Assembly (NCBI GenBank): GCA_003049485.1
Contig: PYST01000081.1
Coordinates: forward strand, 22,589 to 86,588
Source of the DNA: Ophioceras dolichostomum
Taxonomy: Eukaryota; Ascomycota; Sordariomycetes; Magnaporthales; Ophioceraceae
Length of the DNA stretch: 64,000 nucleotides
Direction: 5' to 3'
The notes beneath the pieces are model-generated. The model ran no database searches. It saw nothing but the letters and a program-made list of their open reading frames with translations, and was not told where the DNA came from. The translations under genes and the position numbers were made by a program. The number at the start of each line of letters is the position of its first letter. Position 1 is the stretch's first letter. Positions 10,304-21,929 of the stretch are shown in pieces.

Positions 10304-11317
10304 TGCGCTCAGGATTTTCGTTCTCCCTTTTTGATGCGTGTAGTAGGGGTTTCGCGATTCTTGGACTCGTCACTTTTGGAACCTGTTTAAGGCGGGGCAG
10401 TCGGCCTTACAACTGTCAGGGATTTCAAAGCCTTGAGAGTCACATTTTTAGTGGGTCAAGGCTCTTGCCCTCCGATTCAAGTTCCCTGGGTTATTCTGCT
10501 GGTGCCTATCCAAACCGAAGGCCAAGTTTAAGCCCAGGCATTTCAGCCAACAGAATTCGGGCAGAGTACCCTCTCTGCATTTGTGAACGGAACACTAGTA
10601 ATCATAACCTCAAGCAATTCCATTACGTCGAGGTTATCCTCAACATTATCGGCCTCTGTTCACCCACTTACCGACGACCCGACCAGCCTGACGTGCGACA
10701 AGCGATGATCCGGAAAAGTTTGGCGGCTGTCTGCAGTGTCCGGGCTGCCTCACACACCCAAGTGCCCTATTTCCGTAACTCGATTAGGCTGTTGCTGCAG
10801 CTCGGGCCTCCGTAGGGCTGGATGGTGCAGCTGCGCGATTACTGAAGCTCCCACGCTGGAACGTGTCGCCGTTCAAAAATATCAGCCCGCCTGCCCGCTT
10901 ATAATTGGATCCTGCGCGAGCTTATTGCGTGCCAAGCTCTCGGGTTTAGGGGGGTGGGATGCTCCTCTTTCCAGGGGACTTTTACGGTTGCACACCTGGG
11001 CACAGTCGATCTTGGCTATCAGTCCCGTGTTCAGCGTATATAAGCGGGATAATCGAAGTTGGTTTGCTGGCTATATGTAGAGGGAGGGAGGTATTTATCT
11101 ATCTATTGTCTGGAGAATACCGAGTCTTTGAGTTAACGGACATATCCTTCATCTCTCTCCCATCCCGTTTGTGCCCAGCGAATCCCGTCTTCCCTTCATC
11201 GTCAACGTCATCATCATTTAGGTCTCGCCATTGCTCAGACGTTTCCCATCACTTCAATCGACTAGGATCGTGAATCGACCACAGCTCGATCCCTTCGCGT
11301 GTGTCCAGAGGGTTACA
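10304..11317. other. Divergent intergenic, dph2 and Zn2Cys6 regulator
   Basis: About 1 kb between two divergent genes. A TATATAA box lies at 11037-11043. No gene is seen. Confidence 0.6.
11037..11043 (+). promoter_or_regulatory. Candidate TATA box of the Zn2Cys6 regulator
   Basis: TATATAA lies 275 nt upstream of the predicted start ATG. It is the only strong TATA match in this intergenic region; the position suggests a leader of roughly 240 nt. Confidence 0.4.
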
Positions 11318-14300
11318 ATGAGTGGCCAACCACTCCGTACAGGAAAGGAGGCAACAGGCAAGGAACGGCAAAGATCCCGAACAGGTCAGTTTCCCCGTCC
11401 GCATATCCAATTAGCTAATCCCCCATCCCGGCCCCAGATAAGAATTAATCATTGTCATCCCACGAGTTGCACCAGGCTGTTCCCTGTGCCGGTCTAGGAA
11501 AATCAAATGCGACGAAACTCCTGGCGGCTGCAGGAACTGCGAGAGGCTGGACCTCCTCTGTCCCAACTCTCCGTCGTACCACGATGCCGCGCAAAAACGG
11601 GGCCGCATCGATTCCGGCCCCGCCGGCCCAAGCGTAGTCCGGACCGAGGCTGGGTTCCGGCGGACTCGGACTTACCGCTCGTGCAAGTCGTGCCGAGCGT
11701 CCAAAGCCCGGTGTTCGGGGCAGCGGCCTGTTTGCCTGAGGTGCAAGTCTCGCGGCCTAGACTGCTCCTACGACGGCAAGGAGGCCCCTGACTGGGTCGA
11801 TGCCATCTCGGCCATCAGCGTGGCTCCCACGCCGCGTCAGCCGGCGGTGTCGAACCCATCACCGCCGTGGGCTGCAGGCATTACGAGCTCTCACAATATG
11901 GCCTTGCCCGTTGAACCACGCCCGGCCGTGGACGACTCTGACGAGGACGAGTCAGATCAGACGGCATCCTCGGACGAAGAAGGGAGCATCACCGCAGACC
12001 TCTCGTGGTATGTATTGATTTCTTCTGTTGTCGCTCCAAGCCTACATGCCTGCCTTGGTGGGCGATTTTTGAGAAGTGCTGGTTGGCTGACGATCGTGGC
12101 TGGTATCATCCCAGGCTCCTCTCACTCGATCTTCCAGAACAACGCGAGCACATAGTGGCCTTGGTAGAGGAATATTTCCTCAACATACACAGTCTCCGCT
12201 GCCTGGGGTTTATCCACAAGCCAAGCTTTATGCAGCAGCTAGGCGATCGGATGCGCTCCAACCTTTCTGATGATGCTCTCCTTCACACTATATGCGCTCT
12301 TGGGGCAAAGTAAGCGCTCTGATTCCCCCCTTATCTATAGGCGATGACAAAGGGGTATGGCTATAGCTGATTGCTGTACAGATTTTTTGCCCTTCGACAC
12401 GCCACTGAGGATATGCTCGAGGATGGGTTCGCCCTCTCTGCAGGAAATCAATGGGCAAAGCAGGCCCAACATCTCCTATTCGCTAACTTGAACCGGGTGT
12501 CTGTCGAGAAAACCATGGCCGCAGTCCTCTTACACGAATATGAGCTGCGGGTTGGCAACTATGCCTCTGCTTTCATGTTGACTGGACTGGGTGTGCGGAT
12601 GGCACAGGCTCTCCAGCTCAACGTGGAATCTCCACCCGATGTTCAAGGCCTCAAGTTCGGGTCTGCAATCACTGCAAGCTCGGCGAGCCCAACCTCACGC
12701 GAATCGCACCGGAGGCTGGCATGGAGCGTGTGGGCCATGGACGCTTACTCTTCCAGCGACGTTCCAGGCCATCCACTTCTCGACGACGGCGACATGCGAA
12801 TTCAAATGCCCAGCAATGATGCCGGTACCGTCATCCAGCCCGCACCTGTCACCGATACGCCACGGCAGGGACTAGCGGGGCTGGCGATGGATCTTCCGTT
12901 CATCCTGCCGCAGTCGCGCAGCGAGGAGCCGTGTCTCCAGGCCCAGTTCATTCGGCTCACGAGCATTAGGAAACGAGCACTGAAGTGAGTTTGCTAACTC
13001 TCCATTTCGCGAACGACTCAAAGCCATTTCCATAAGGTTTCCATCAGCCCGCGGATTGGACTAACACAAGATCAGGTATGCCAAGCAAGTCGACGAGACC
13101 CAGACTTCTAGCCTCCCAGGGTCTGAACTCGCCCTTCTCGAATCAGCCTTGAGCAACTGGCACGACGGGCTGCCGCCGAGCCTTCGCTTCAGTCCGTCGG
13201 CGGTTGCAATGCGCAAGGAGTCTTTGCAGCTTGGCAGCCTCTTCCTGCTCCATATCACCTACCATCAGACGCTCTGCGATCTAGGCCGCGCCGTCGCGAT
13301 GCCAGATCTATTCAAGACGCCATCAGATGGCTTTCCAGAAACACGCACTCCCAGCGACTTTGTGGGACGGATGCAGTCGCTATGCTTCGAGCACGCCACT
13401 GCAGTCGCCTCCATATTCAAGGAGAGTCTGCGGCACGGCCCAGATGCTCTGGCGGATCCGTGGCTTTGTGCTGTTGCGCACGACTCTTCGCGGATCATCG
13501 CTCGCTACGTCACGTCGGGCATGGGCCGGCCGGCCGACTTCGGGTGGACGAAGCAGCGGGCTACCACGTCCCTTCACTCGAACCTCCTGGCATTGGAGAA
13601 GATGGTGCCGATCCACTCACTCGCGCGCGAACTCGTGTGTTCCCCCTGTTCCCCCTGTGTTATTTCTTTGGTTCTTTCGGTTTTCGACACCTGTGAGCTT
13701 TGCCATGAACCCAGCCAGACTGACAGCCGGTCAAATGCAGCACGAATCCGTCACCGCGATAGTGGCCGAGTCCGGACTCGCCGTCAACTCAAGTGCAGGC
13801 GCCAGCCCTGCTGCTCCGACTGCTAGTCCGCCAGCTGGCGTCAACTTCAGGTGAGCGCAGCCTCTAAAACGAGCACGAGTATCCGCCTGGCAGATTGGAC
13901 GGGCCCTTTTCTCCGAACTAGTTACTTACGAACCTAACTACCAGAAACCCTCTCTTTCCAGTACAGCCTGCCCAAGCAGTGCCCACCTCAGGGCCTTGGA
14001 CGCTCTTCAGCCTCGTAAGGAGAGACGTCGAGGAGGCGGCGAACCAGGCTCCCGAGGGCAGTTTCACCACCGGCGTGTACTCCTTCACCTCGCACCAGCG
14101 GCGAGGCTCGCTACCGGGCGAGAGAATCTTCCAGGTCCTCCAGCTCAACGAGTCCTCGGGCATCGATGGGGACGACAACTTGGTGGGGGCGAACGAATTC
14201 GATGACGTGCAGTCGTATCTTCCGCAGATGCTTGACAATTTCTCTCTCCCTTCCCAAGGCGATCTAGGCGGAGGCAGTACAGACGCCGGCGGTTCTACGG

Positions 14301-14359
14301 GGGCTTGGATACCGATCATAATCACTGCCGCGAACGCTACTCGTCTCAGCAAGATGTAG
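11318..14359 (+). CDS. Fungal transcription factor with two tandem Zn(II)2Cys6 clusters and a fungal_trans middle domain
   Basis: Seven exons close exactly in phase: 11318-11384, 11476-12007, 12115-12309, 12382-12984, 13076-13634, 13741-13850 and 13945-14359, 826 aa. Splicing exon 1 to 11476 gives RSRTGCSLCRSRKIKCDE, starting a perfect C-x2-C-x6-C-x6-C-x2-C-x6-C cluster at residues 24-51. A second perfect cluster with the same spacing follows at 92-119 (starts CKSCRASKARC), after a 40-residue basic linker. An acidic Ser/Asp-rich stretch comes next (~160-190), then the fungal-specific regulatory domain (~205-600) with the LRCLGFIHKPSF and HRRLAWSVWAMDAY segments typical of this superfamily. 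The C-terminus is acidic and could activate. One cluster per protein is the norm; each usually binds a CGG half-site. Targets are unknown. The amino-acid permease downstream is a possible but unproven target. Confidence 0.85.
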
Positions 14360-14935
14360 AGGCTAGCTTTTCTCCAGACCGGGCAGGTCCTACGTTTGTG
14401 GTAAGCGGCATCAGCCACAGGTTGGCACTTACAAATTCCTTTTCGAAGTTTTTCCGTATATCTTTGTGATCACGAGTTGGAGACCAACCTTTGTCACTGG
14501 ACAGACTATCTTCTCCATTCTTTCCTCCATTGTGACTTTGAAACTCCCATCCTCTGAGGAAAAATTATATCATATTAGTGCATTTCTCTTTTATGTCCGT
14601 CGGCGTTCATGTCACCTTTGTTGTTGAGCCTCCTCCCTTCCCTTTCTGCACTAGATAAAGAACCTGGCCCGCCTCCCCCATTCCTCCACTCATCCATTTT
14701 TTTCAAATCATCAACAGCCCGAAGACCTCTTGCACGCATACCGGTTTGTCCAACGTTTGCCCGACCCTTCCTCCAGATATAAGTTAAATCATCATCATCA
14801 CTCTTCATCGACTGTCAAGGCAACACCAAAGCACACAACTCGAGCAAGACAAACGCACGACAAGGAACACACCAACAACAATAACACATTTCCATCTTCC
14901 TCCGGTATTCCTTCTCGCTACCCTCGACGTCCAAA
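14360..14935. other. Intergenic with CA-rich leader
   Basis: The last ~120 nt are CA-rich (CAACAACAATAAC type), as in many fungal 5' leaders, which supports a start near 14936. No other gene is seen. Confidence 0.5.
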
Positions 14936-15336
14936 ATGGAAATACTCAACGACGTCGCCAAGGAGGTCATCCTCGTAAAGGTGATTCTATTGGTGCCGAT
15001 GCTGCTCTTCTTGACGGGCGCTTCTTCTTCCTGAAGACCATCCTGCCGAGGGGGACCAGCACGTTTCTGGTATGCCTTGCCGTCTTCCTCTGGGGCGCTC
15101 AATTCCTGGAAGGTTGGTCCCTGTCGTTCACCGAGTACATCGTCACTTCGGTGCGGCTCGACACGAGGACCAAGATCGTTGGGGTGGCTGCGAGCCGCGA
15201 CCTGTTCATCTTGGGCTGCCACAACATCACCGGCAAGAGCCTCGCTGGCTGTGAGCTGTCCTTTGCGAGCTCGGTGGCCGATACCTTTTCGGAACATGTG
15301 AAGCGCGGCGCTACGGAATACGTTGGCTTCCGCTGA
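14936..15336 (+). CDS. Small orphan protein with one hydrophobic segment
   Basis: I do not recognise this gene. Model: exon 14936-14974, a 62-nt intron (GTAAAG...GAAG) and exon 15037-15336, 112 aa. The second exon reads like real protein: a hydrophobic stretch TFLVCLAVFLWGAQFLEGW followed by a soluble, mixed segment with RTKIVGVAASRDLFILGC. The leader upstream is CA-rich. Without the intron the ATG frame stops after 31 codons, so the gene depends on that splice. A minus-strand frame overlaps but has no support. It lies between the regulator and the amino-acid permease, convergent with the latter. Alternatives: a small membrane protein, or the product of a slightly different exon structure. 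Confidence 0.45.
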
Positions 15337-15719
15337 GTATCAACCTAGCCCTTGGGTACCTACCTAGGTGTACCAACATACCTCCTCGCATTGTTGCTGG
15401 CCCTGGTGGCTGGCCTTTCAGTAGGTTGTCGACAAGTTGGTAGTTGGCTTATAGCAAAACTGTAGGTAGTAATTTGTTGGATTCGGCTGTGTGTAGAGAC
15501 GAATTCTCTAAGCTTAGATACCTCTTGTTTATTTGTACTATAAAAACAGATTTTTGATCTCACAATTATCGAAGTTTCCGTGTCCCAAATCGTTAGTGGC
15601 CTCGGCCACGACCATTCTGAACACTCACTCGTGGATAACTGTGTGCATACATTAGTACTTACAGCCTTCCCCGCTTCAACCTATCTCACGTCTTGACCTC
15701 CGCAGGTAGGAGAGGCCGG
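15337..15719. other. Convergent intergenic
   Basis: No gene is seen. It contains a CTACCTAGGTGTACC palindrome-like element at about 15357-15374, one of several TAGGTA-type elements in the window. Confidence 0.5.
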
Positions 15720-17408
15720 CTAGTTGACAAGAATATTGTAGACTTTGCCGTACCAGGTTGTCGGCTCGGACTCATCCCACTGCATCTCGTCGATCTCCTT
15801 GACGCCCGTCACCAGGTCGACCTCATGGGCCTTGTGGAAGGGACTCCGGGTGATGGCCCTGTGGCCCAGATAGAGCACCGTAAACAAGATGAGGCTGACG
15901 TAGGCGATAAAGAAGCTCGTCGTGTCCCACGGCATGAAGGCCGTGAAGCCCTGGGTGAGGATGATGGTGACGTTGCAGACCACGCCGTACCACGAGAACC
16001 ACGGCTGCCACATGGCCTTGTAAGGGAGCGAGTCGCGGCTGATGCCCTGGACGCGGAGGGCGCGCATGAACGCGAGGTGCGAAACTCCTATGCAGGTCCA
16101 TGAGATGAAACCCGCGACCCCCGTGATGTTCATGAACCAGCCAAACACTGTCGCGGCCCCCGAGGACTCGTTCATAAAGGCTAGGAGACCAAAGGCTGCG
16201 GTAAAGGCTACGGCAGAGTACGGCACGCCCGAGAAAGAGGTGCGGGCGAAAAAGGCTGGCGCGAGGCGCTCCTCGGCCAAACCGACGAGAATGCGCGAGC
16301 CGGAGTAGACGTTCGAGTTGGCGGCGCTCAGCACGACTGTCAGCAAGACGCCGTTGATGATATGCGACAGCGCGTGGACGCCGGCCAGCTCGGCGGCGAT
16401 GACGAACGGGGAGGCGCTGGCGTCGCTCTTGTCCGACAGCAAGTCCGGGCTGTCGTAGGGCACCAGCAAGCCAATAAACAAGATGGTCAGGACGAAGAAG
16501 ATCAAAATCCTCCAGAAGGTCTTGCGGATGGCCGATGGCACAGTCTTGCGCGGGTTAGCCGTTTCGCCCGCCGCGATGCCAACCAGCTCGGTGCCCTGGT
16601 AGGAGAAGCCGGCCTGGATCAGCACGGCCCAGAAGCCGACGAACTTGGCGAGGGCGTCGTTGTTGGTGACGAGGTAGGGCGCGAAGGCTCCGGGGCTCTT
16701 CCAGGTGTCGAACCCGAGGTAGCCGTGCTGGCCCGCGCCGGCGTCGATGCAGATGCCGAAGAGGATGAAGCCGACGACGGTTAGCACCTTGACGAGGGCG
16801 CCCCAGAATTCGACCTCGCCGTAGTAGTTGACCGGCAGCAGGTTCAGGGCCGTGATGACGACCAGGGAGATGGCGATGAAAATGCTCGGCCTTAGGTCGG
16901 GCGCCCAGAACTGGACGATCAGACCGGATATTGTGCACTCGAGGGCGAAGGTGATCGCCCAGCTGAACCAGTAGATCCAGCCCATGGCGAAGCCCAGGGA
17001 GGGGTCGACGAATCGGCCGGCGTACACGGTGAAGGCGCCCGGGACGGGCATGTACGTGGCCATCTCGCCGAGCCCCATCACGACGCTGTACACGATCGTC
17101 CCCACGAAGGCGTACGCGATCAGCGCACCGGCGGGCCCGGCGGTCGAGATGGCGCTGCCGGAGCCGATGAACAAGCCAGTGCCGATGGTGCCGCCCAGCG
17201 CGATCATCTGCAGGTGTCGGCTCTGCAGGCTGCGCTTGAGCTGAGCCGTCGTGCCGTTCTCGAACGACTGCTTCTCGACATCGTGCTCGCTGCCATCTTT
17301 GCTGCCGTTATCGGCTGAGACTGTCGTCTTGACTCTCGTGTCCGAGACTTCGCGCGGCTTCGGCGCGGCGGCCGAGATGATGTCGTCGTCGGCTGGTGCA
17401 CCACCCAT
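15720..17408 (-). CDS. Amino-acid permease, AAT/YAT family (APC superfamily)
   Basis: Intronless, 562 aa, normal length for the fungal amino-acid transporter family. The first ~60 residues are a hydrophilic cytoplasmic tail. The consensus IALGGTIGTGLFIGSG opens the first of about 12 transmembrane segments near residue 70. The conserved YQGTELVGIAAGETANPRK motif is intact, as are SNVYSGSRILVGLAEE and NITGVAGFISW. These proteins are proton-coupled plasma-membrane importers of amino acids; the sequence does not let me fix the substrate. The C-terminal tail contains WYGKVYNILVN. The upstream region is long (to beyond 18 kb) and could carry nitrogen regulation, but I find no convincing clustered GATA sites. 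Confidence 0.93.
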   Translation of the reverse strand: MGGAPADDDIISAAAPKPREVSDTRVKTTVSADNGSKDGSEHDVEKQSFENGTTAQLKRSLQSRHLQMIALGGTIGTGLFIGSGSAISTAGPAGALIAYAFVGTIVYSVVMGLGEMATYMPVPGAFTVYAGRFVDPSLGFAMGWIYWFSWAITFALECTISGLIVQFWAPDLRPSIFIAISLVVITALNLLPVNYYGEVEFWGALVKVLTVVGFILFGICIDAGAGQHGYLGFDTWKSPGAFAPYLVTNNDALAKFVGFWAVLIQAGFSYQGTELVGIAAGETANPRKTVPSAIRKTFWRILIFFVLTILFIGLLVPYDSPDLLSDKSDASASPFVIAAELAGVHALSHIINGVLLTVVLSAANSNVYSGSRILVGLAEERLAPAFFARTSFSGVPYSAVAFTAAFGLLAFMNESSGAATVFGWFMNITGVAGFISWTCIGVSHLAFMRALRVQGISRDSLPYKAMWQPWFSWYGVVCNVTIILTQGFTAFMPWDTTSFFIAYVSLILFTVLYLGHRAITRSPFHKAHEVDLVTGVKEIDEMQWDESEPTTWYGKVYNILVN

Positions 17409-18404
17409 GGCGTTTGCCAGAAGTCGATTACGTTATGGATTCCAGCGGTCTGGCCGGTACCTATTCAAGCCGGGCCTGTCGAGAGGACGAGAGAGAGAAG
17501 GCACACCGCCAAGATAACAGCTCGTGGGAAACGAACGACGCTACCGGGACAGATTACGTACCGGTTGAGGAAGGAACGGTCCGCTGGAGAGGCGAGAGAC
17601 AGAGTTCACGGAAGATGACCTGAATCTCCCACCGCGCAGCCACCGCTGCCGGTAATAAACTTCGCAACCTCCGCCCATATCCCCAGTATCCCGGTGGAAC
17701 CCATCTCGCCATCCATCGAGTCAGGAAGAAGACTGGAGAGAAAAAGAAAAATTCTTTCCTTCTCCTCACCAGCACCGACCGGCGGCCACGCGATCTCGGT
17801 GGAGCTGGAGTTCCAATTTTCCTCGCAAGGACCTCGTTAGCTCGTGGGGACCGAGGGACTCTCACGTTGAACTGGGTTGTCGTCGATCGGCAGTACCCTG
17901 ACTTTCGGCTGAGAATTCGAGAGATTCCGTGACTAATGGACTCCAGCGCGATCTCCTGATATGGAGAGTGCCCAGACGGGGAAGAGGTTCATCGCGGGCC
18001 GACTGGGGTCTCCCGATTTTGTGTGGCCAATAATGGCGATGACGAAAACCAATGACCAGAAAAATTTTGAGCCTCCTTCAACCGACAACGACCCACCCCA
18101 TTGCGGAACTTCACCCGCTCACTCATCAACCCTTTCTTTCAAACCACGATGGGCGGCATTTATAGCAGAAATCGAACGAATATCATCCAGAGAAGCCATC
18201 GTTCGGAAAACTACAGGGTGGCGATTCTCTTTCTCAGACTTCGTTTGACAGATTCTTCCAACCACTACCACACGCAAAACCCTCCAGTCTTCTGACCGGA
18301 AATTTTCTAGTAAATCTCCAAGGAATTTTCCACGTACTTACCGTCTCTCCTCATTACTAGTCTATCGCTTCGTCCTCAGTGTAGTACCAAAGCTCCCACC
18401 GCTT

Positions 18405-19290
18405 TTACACAACTAAAGCTTCCAAACCCATCTCTTCATAGGGTATGGGTGTATTGATGCCTCGGCCGTGGAGCTCGGAGCCGAGGTTGTCGACAGCGGA
18501 AGCGTGAGGGGTGAGGGCGAATGTTGTAAGGGGGGGCAGGGAAGCAGATCGATCATTCTTGCGAATCCATCCATCTACGGCCGAGACGAGATCGTTGTTG
18601 AGGATTATTGCGCCGTCGTAGGCCTTCCTCATGCGACGTAGATTTTTTTTTGGCACATCTTCTTAAGTAGTTCGAGAGGCCGCTCGACGAGTTCGCCCGA
18701 GCCGGAGTCGCCTTCCCCCTAGACGGGGGAATAAGAACGGTGTCAGAAGAGAGCTGGGCCAACTGTCCCGTAGAAAACGTCGTGGCCACCTGCGCAGTAT
18801 GCGGCGGCTCGGTCTTGCGGAAAGGCTGGACAGCCTCAGGGGTCTGGACACGCTCTGTTTTCTGTTGATACCCTTCCTCATCAGTATCAGTCTTCTCTCT
18901 TCCACTCTATCATTCATTGTCTGTATGAATGTGTCCTTTCTTGACATCTCTCGCGAAAGTGACACATTTGCATCACATGAAGCCGGCCAGCGGAAAGGAC
19001 GGCTGCTATGTTCAAAACCACATCGGGCACAACAAGCATTGATCATCTTCGGCTGGTAGTAATCCGTAAAAGTATGGGGCGCGGCGTTTCTCAAAGCCAC
19101 GCTACGATCAACTCTTGCAGTTCCGTGATGTGTTTTCGTTATGCTGCTTCGGTTACATTTCAAGAAAATGAAACATACGTCCAAGAAGAGTAGGACAAAA
19201 GCTGGAACGAAAGTCGGTGTCGTGTCGCTCCCGGCACATTTCCTCTTACCTTTCAGATATTCCCCTCCTACTCGTCCCCGGCACATTCAA
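18405..19290 (-). pseudogene. Possible decayed or mis-sequenced gene (weak)
   Basis: On the minus strand three frames each carry locally protein-like sequence that cannot be joined. Between about 18900 and 18790 one frame reads YQQKTERVQTPEAVQPFRK. Near 18700 another reads ELVERPLELLKKMCQKK and runs into an A9 run at 18642-18650. Just after the run a third reads AYDGAIILNNDLVSAVDGWI and continues to a stop at 18405. A one-base change in the A9 run would join the last two. I recognise no family. It could be a frameshifted gene, a sequence error in the homopolymer, or chance. Confidence 0.25.
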
Positions 19291-19370
19291 ACACGCGCAA
19301 CCTCAACCTCGTTCCTTCCTTTCCCCGGCCATTTCTCATCAGAATCCGGTGCTCCCCCCCATCTCCCGCC

Positions 19371-19393
19371 CACCCACACACACACACACACAC
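19371..19393. repeat. (CA)n microsatellite
   Basis: Run of CACACA... followed by an A-rich stretch in intergenic DNA. Confidence 0.8.
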
Positions 19394-21929
19394 CAAAAAA
19401 AAGGATCGGCCGGGCTTATTGCGCGAGGAAATCGACGCCTTCTCGTCTATCTCTAAGTCATTTCCATATCCCCATTGCTGAGGTCACCGGCTAGATGGAC
19501 CGGGGCAGGGCTGCTGAGAGGGTGAAAGATTCCCGGGTTTGCAACCCCTTTTACAGTCTCTTGAGTTGAATGTGTACGTTGTTTTATTGCCTGCCCAAGT
19601 AAACCCCTTTTCTATTGGCTTTGTCCATCCTTGCCTCCCATCTCTCATAATCGGAGTATTATCAAATCGTTCATGATTCTGGTAAGAGACTGTGTGTGCT
19701 TGGCCTTTTTTGACGATGGATAACCCTGACTGGTACCTACCGTCTACTTTGTAGCCCGCACAGCAAATCATCGTTCGAATAGGCTTGCTTTCACGACAAG
19801 CCACGGTGAAGGGAAGTGCCCTGGCCCTCAGCCCTACCAGGCTGCCACCAGAAAACTCAAGAGTCGCATAGCACACCACTCTCGTCCGTCGAACCACACC
19901 CACTCCAGTCCTTTGCAAAGCAGAATCAAGATGCAAGAATGAAAAGAACGTCGAGGACACCCACTCTGATACAGACAAGTCTGATAGGCGTTTTGATGGA
20001 TCAAGCCCCGAGCCAGGCTTAAATTCACGGGTATGGATTTGGATGAGGAGGAGGGTTTAGAAGATCTTGGAAATACTATATCCCATGCTGCCGGAGCTGT
20101 AATCGATAATATGAGCCAGTCTACGTCTCGCAAAGGCCTCGTGCGTCCTGCGTACTCGTTTCCCCAAATTCAGAGTCATGGTTTGAAGTGAGCAAACGAC
20201 GATGCAATCAAGGGAGATACCACAACATTACCACGAGAACATGAACTCTCGTCCAGAGCACGGATTACGCAGATACAGAGGCACTAGAGGTAATCATACA
20301 ACTAATTTCCATCTCCAGCAGAGGCAAGCGAGCGAATCTATGCACACTTCTTGCTTCTTAGCAGGACAGCAGGACCAAACGTCTAAGAAGAGCTTCTCCA
20401 ACCTAGCACATAGACACGGAAGCTAAGCTACAAGAAGGTACTATATCTCGGGCCGCCATGCCGCGTGGGTCCGTTGGCCAGGTACTTCACTGGGTACGAG
20501 TACTTACCAACCCAGGCCCCGAGCAGGAGGAGCAGCTCCAACTAGAGGCGGTGGCGAACTCCCCAGGCAACAACCTCTCGTCGTATTGTTTACCGCCCAC
20601 GCGCGTGGATCTCCCACTCTCCCAGCCCTACCAATGCAGGAACACCAACTTCGCTCCTTCCGTTTAGACAGCCAAGCTTCACGCGTCGGTGGCCTGATCC
20701 ACTTGGCGTGCGTTTCGTGCTGTTTGTTTCTGCTGCCTGCGAGTGATATCTCACTATTTTCACGCCTCCCCGTCCCACCATGTTTTTGAGGCTCCTAACT
20801 TTATTTGCACGACAGACGCCAGCCCGGCATGCTTTAAGCCCTCGACGACGAGGCATTCTCCCATATTCAAACGGGCGAGATCAAGGCATTGTCCCACAAT
20901 TTACCATCGGCCCCAGACATCACGGAACATCTTCCCTTTTGAATATTTCACCTAGACTGTATTTTTTTTGGTTCCTAAAATCATCAATATCAAGTCTTGT
21001 CTGCCTTTTCGTTTGATCATGATGTGGCTCCTCTGTGTAGCAAACAAGCCCAACGGTGCAGCCATGGAATATCACAGGGCCCTCGCCATGGCATGGGCTC
21101 CTGGCCTCCGGAGCAGCAAACTGTTGGTATGTCGATATCAGAACCCGGGATGAAGTTGCAATAGCGTCTATTTTGAATATCCAACGCATGGAAATCCCTG
21201 CGTATTGTGAAAACTCCCTGAAGCAGACAGGATCGTATGTGAAAGGGTCCTGCAACCACACTCCTCTCGGACACCTCTTGATTTGCTAGCCTGCCACTCG
21301 CGTATCTCTCCACGTTACCTCGACGATATGACGTTTGTTTGACGATAGGAGCTCTTCTCCTTCCTTATCGTCCATCTCTTCTCGTGATATTGTAGCTACA
21401 CCCCCTCCACGGGCGTCATGTGCCTGAGCATTCACCGTCGAGGACTGGTCAGACGAAGCTCTCCCTCAGGTTCTCCCCGCCGCCGTGGAAGGTCTTAGAA
21501 GCGAAAAGGAGGCCAACAGGGTTACAGTAGCTGGTCATATGAGGGCCCTCGGATAAAGACCGGACTGAAAGGCGGTGGAGGGAGGTGTGTGAGAGGAGGG
21601 GGAGTGGCCAGACGCGTCCTCAAACCTGCTCTCGCCGGCCGCACGCCCGCAAATTCAAAGCAATATCCCACGCTGGACCACCCAAAATCCCAGAGCTTTC
21701 CTCCACCAACCTCCCTCCGTTCACCCACCCAGATCTCCTGCAAAGAAGCTATTCGCAAGTTCCCTTCAGCCCAGCAGCTCGTTGACTCCTTCACCTGGCG
21801 ATATCAACAGATATTCACAGTGAAACCAACGATCTTTGCGCTTTCCCCTTGCTATCAGCTTTTCTGCAGAGGACACCGACACTCACCAGAGGCTTGACGC
21901 GATCTCAATTCTTCGTTTGTGCTGCCCCA

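Larger units (their letters stand above)
17409..21929. other. Long region without a confident gene
   Basis: About 4.5 kb. Frames are short and mutually inconsistent. Two stretches (minus 18405-19290; plus about 19870-20192) have protein-like runs broken by stops or frame changes. A (CA)n run lies at about 19371-19393. The first few hundred bases should be the permease promoter. Confidence 0.5.

Noticed and set aside
11452..11791. Plus-strand frames overlapping the regulator's exon 2
   Set aside because: They lack the cysteine clusters and are out of frame with the phase-consistent seven-exon model.
14815..15297. 160-codon minus-strand frame opposite the orphan gene
   Set aside because: No homology-like motif; it overlaps the CA-rich leader and the better plus-strand exon.
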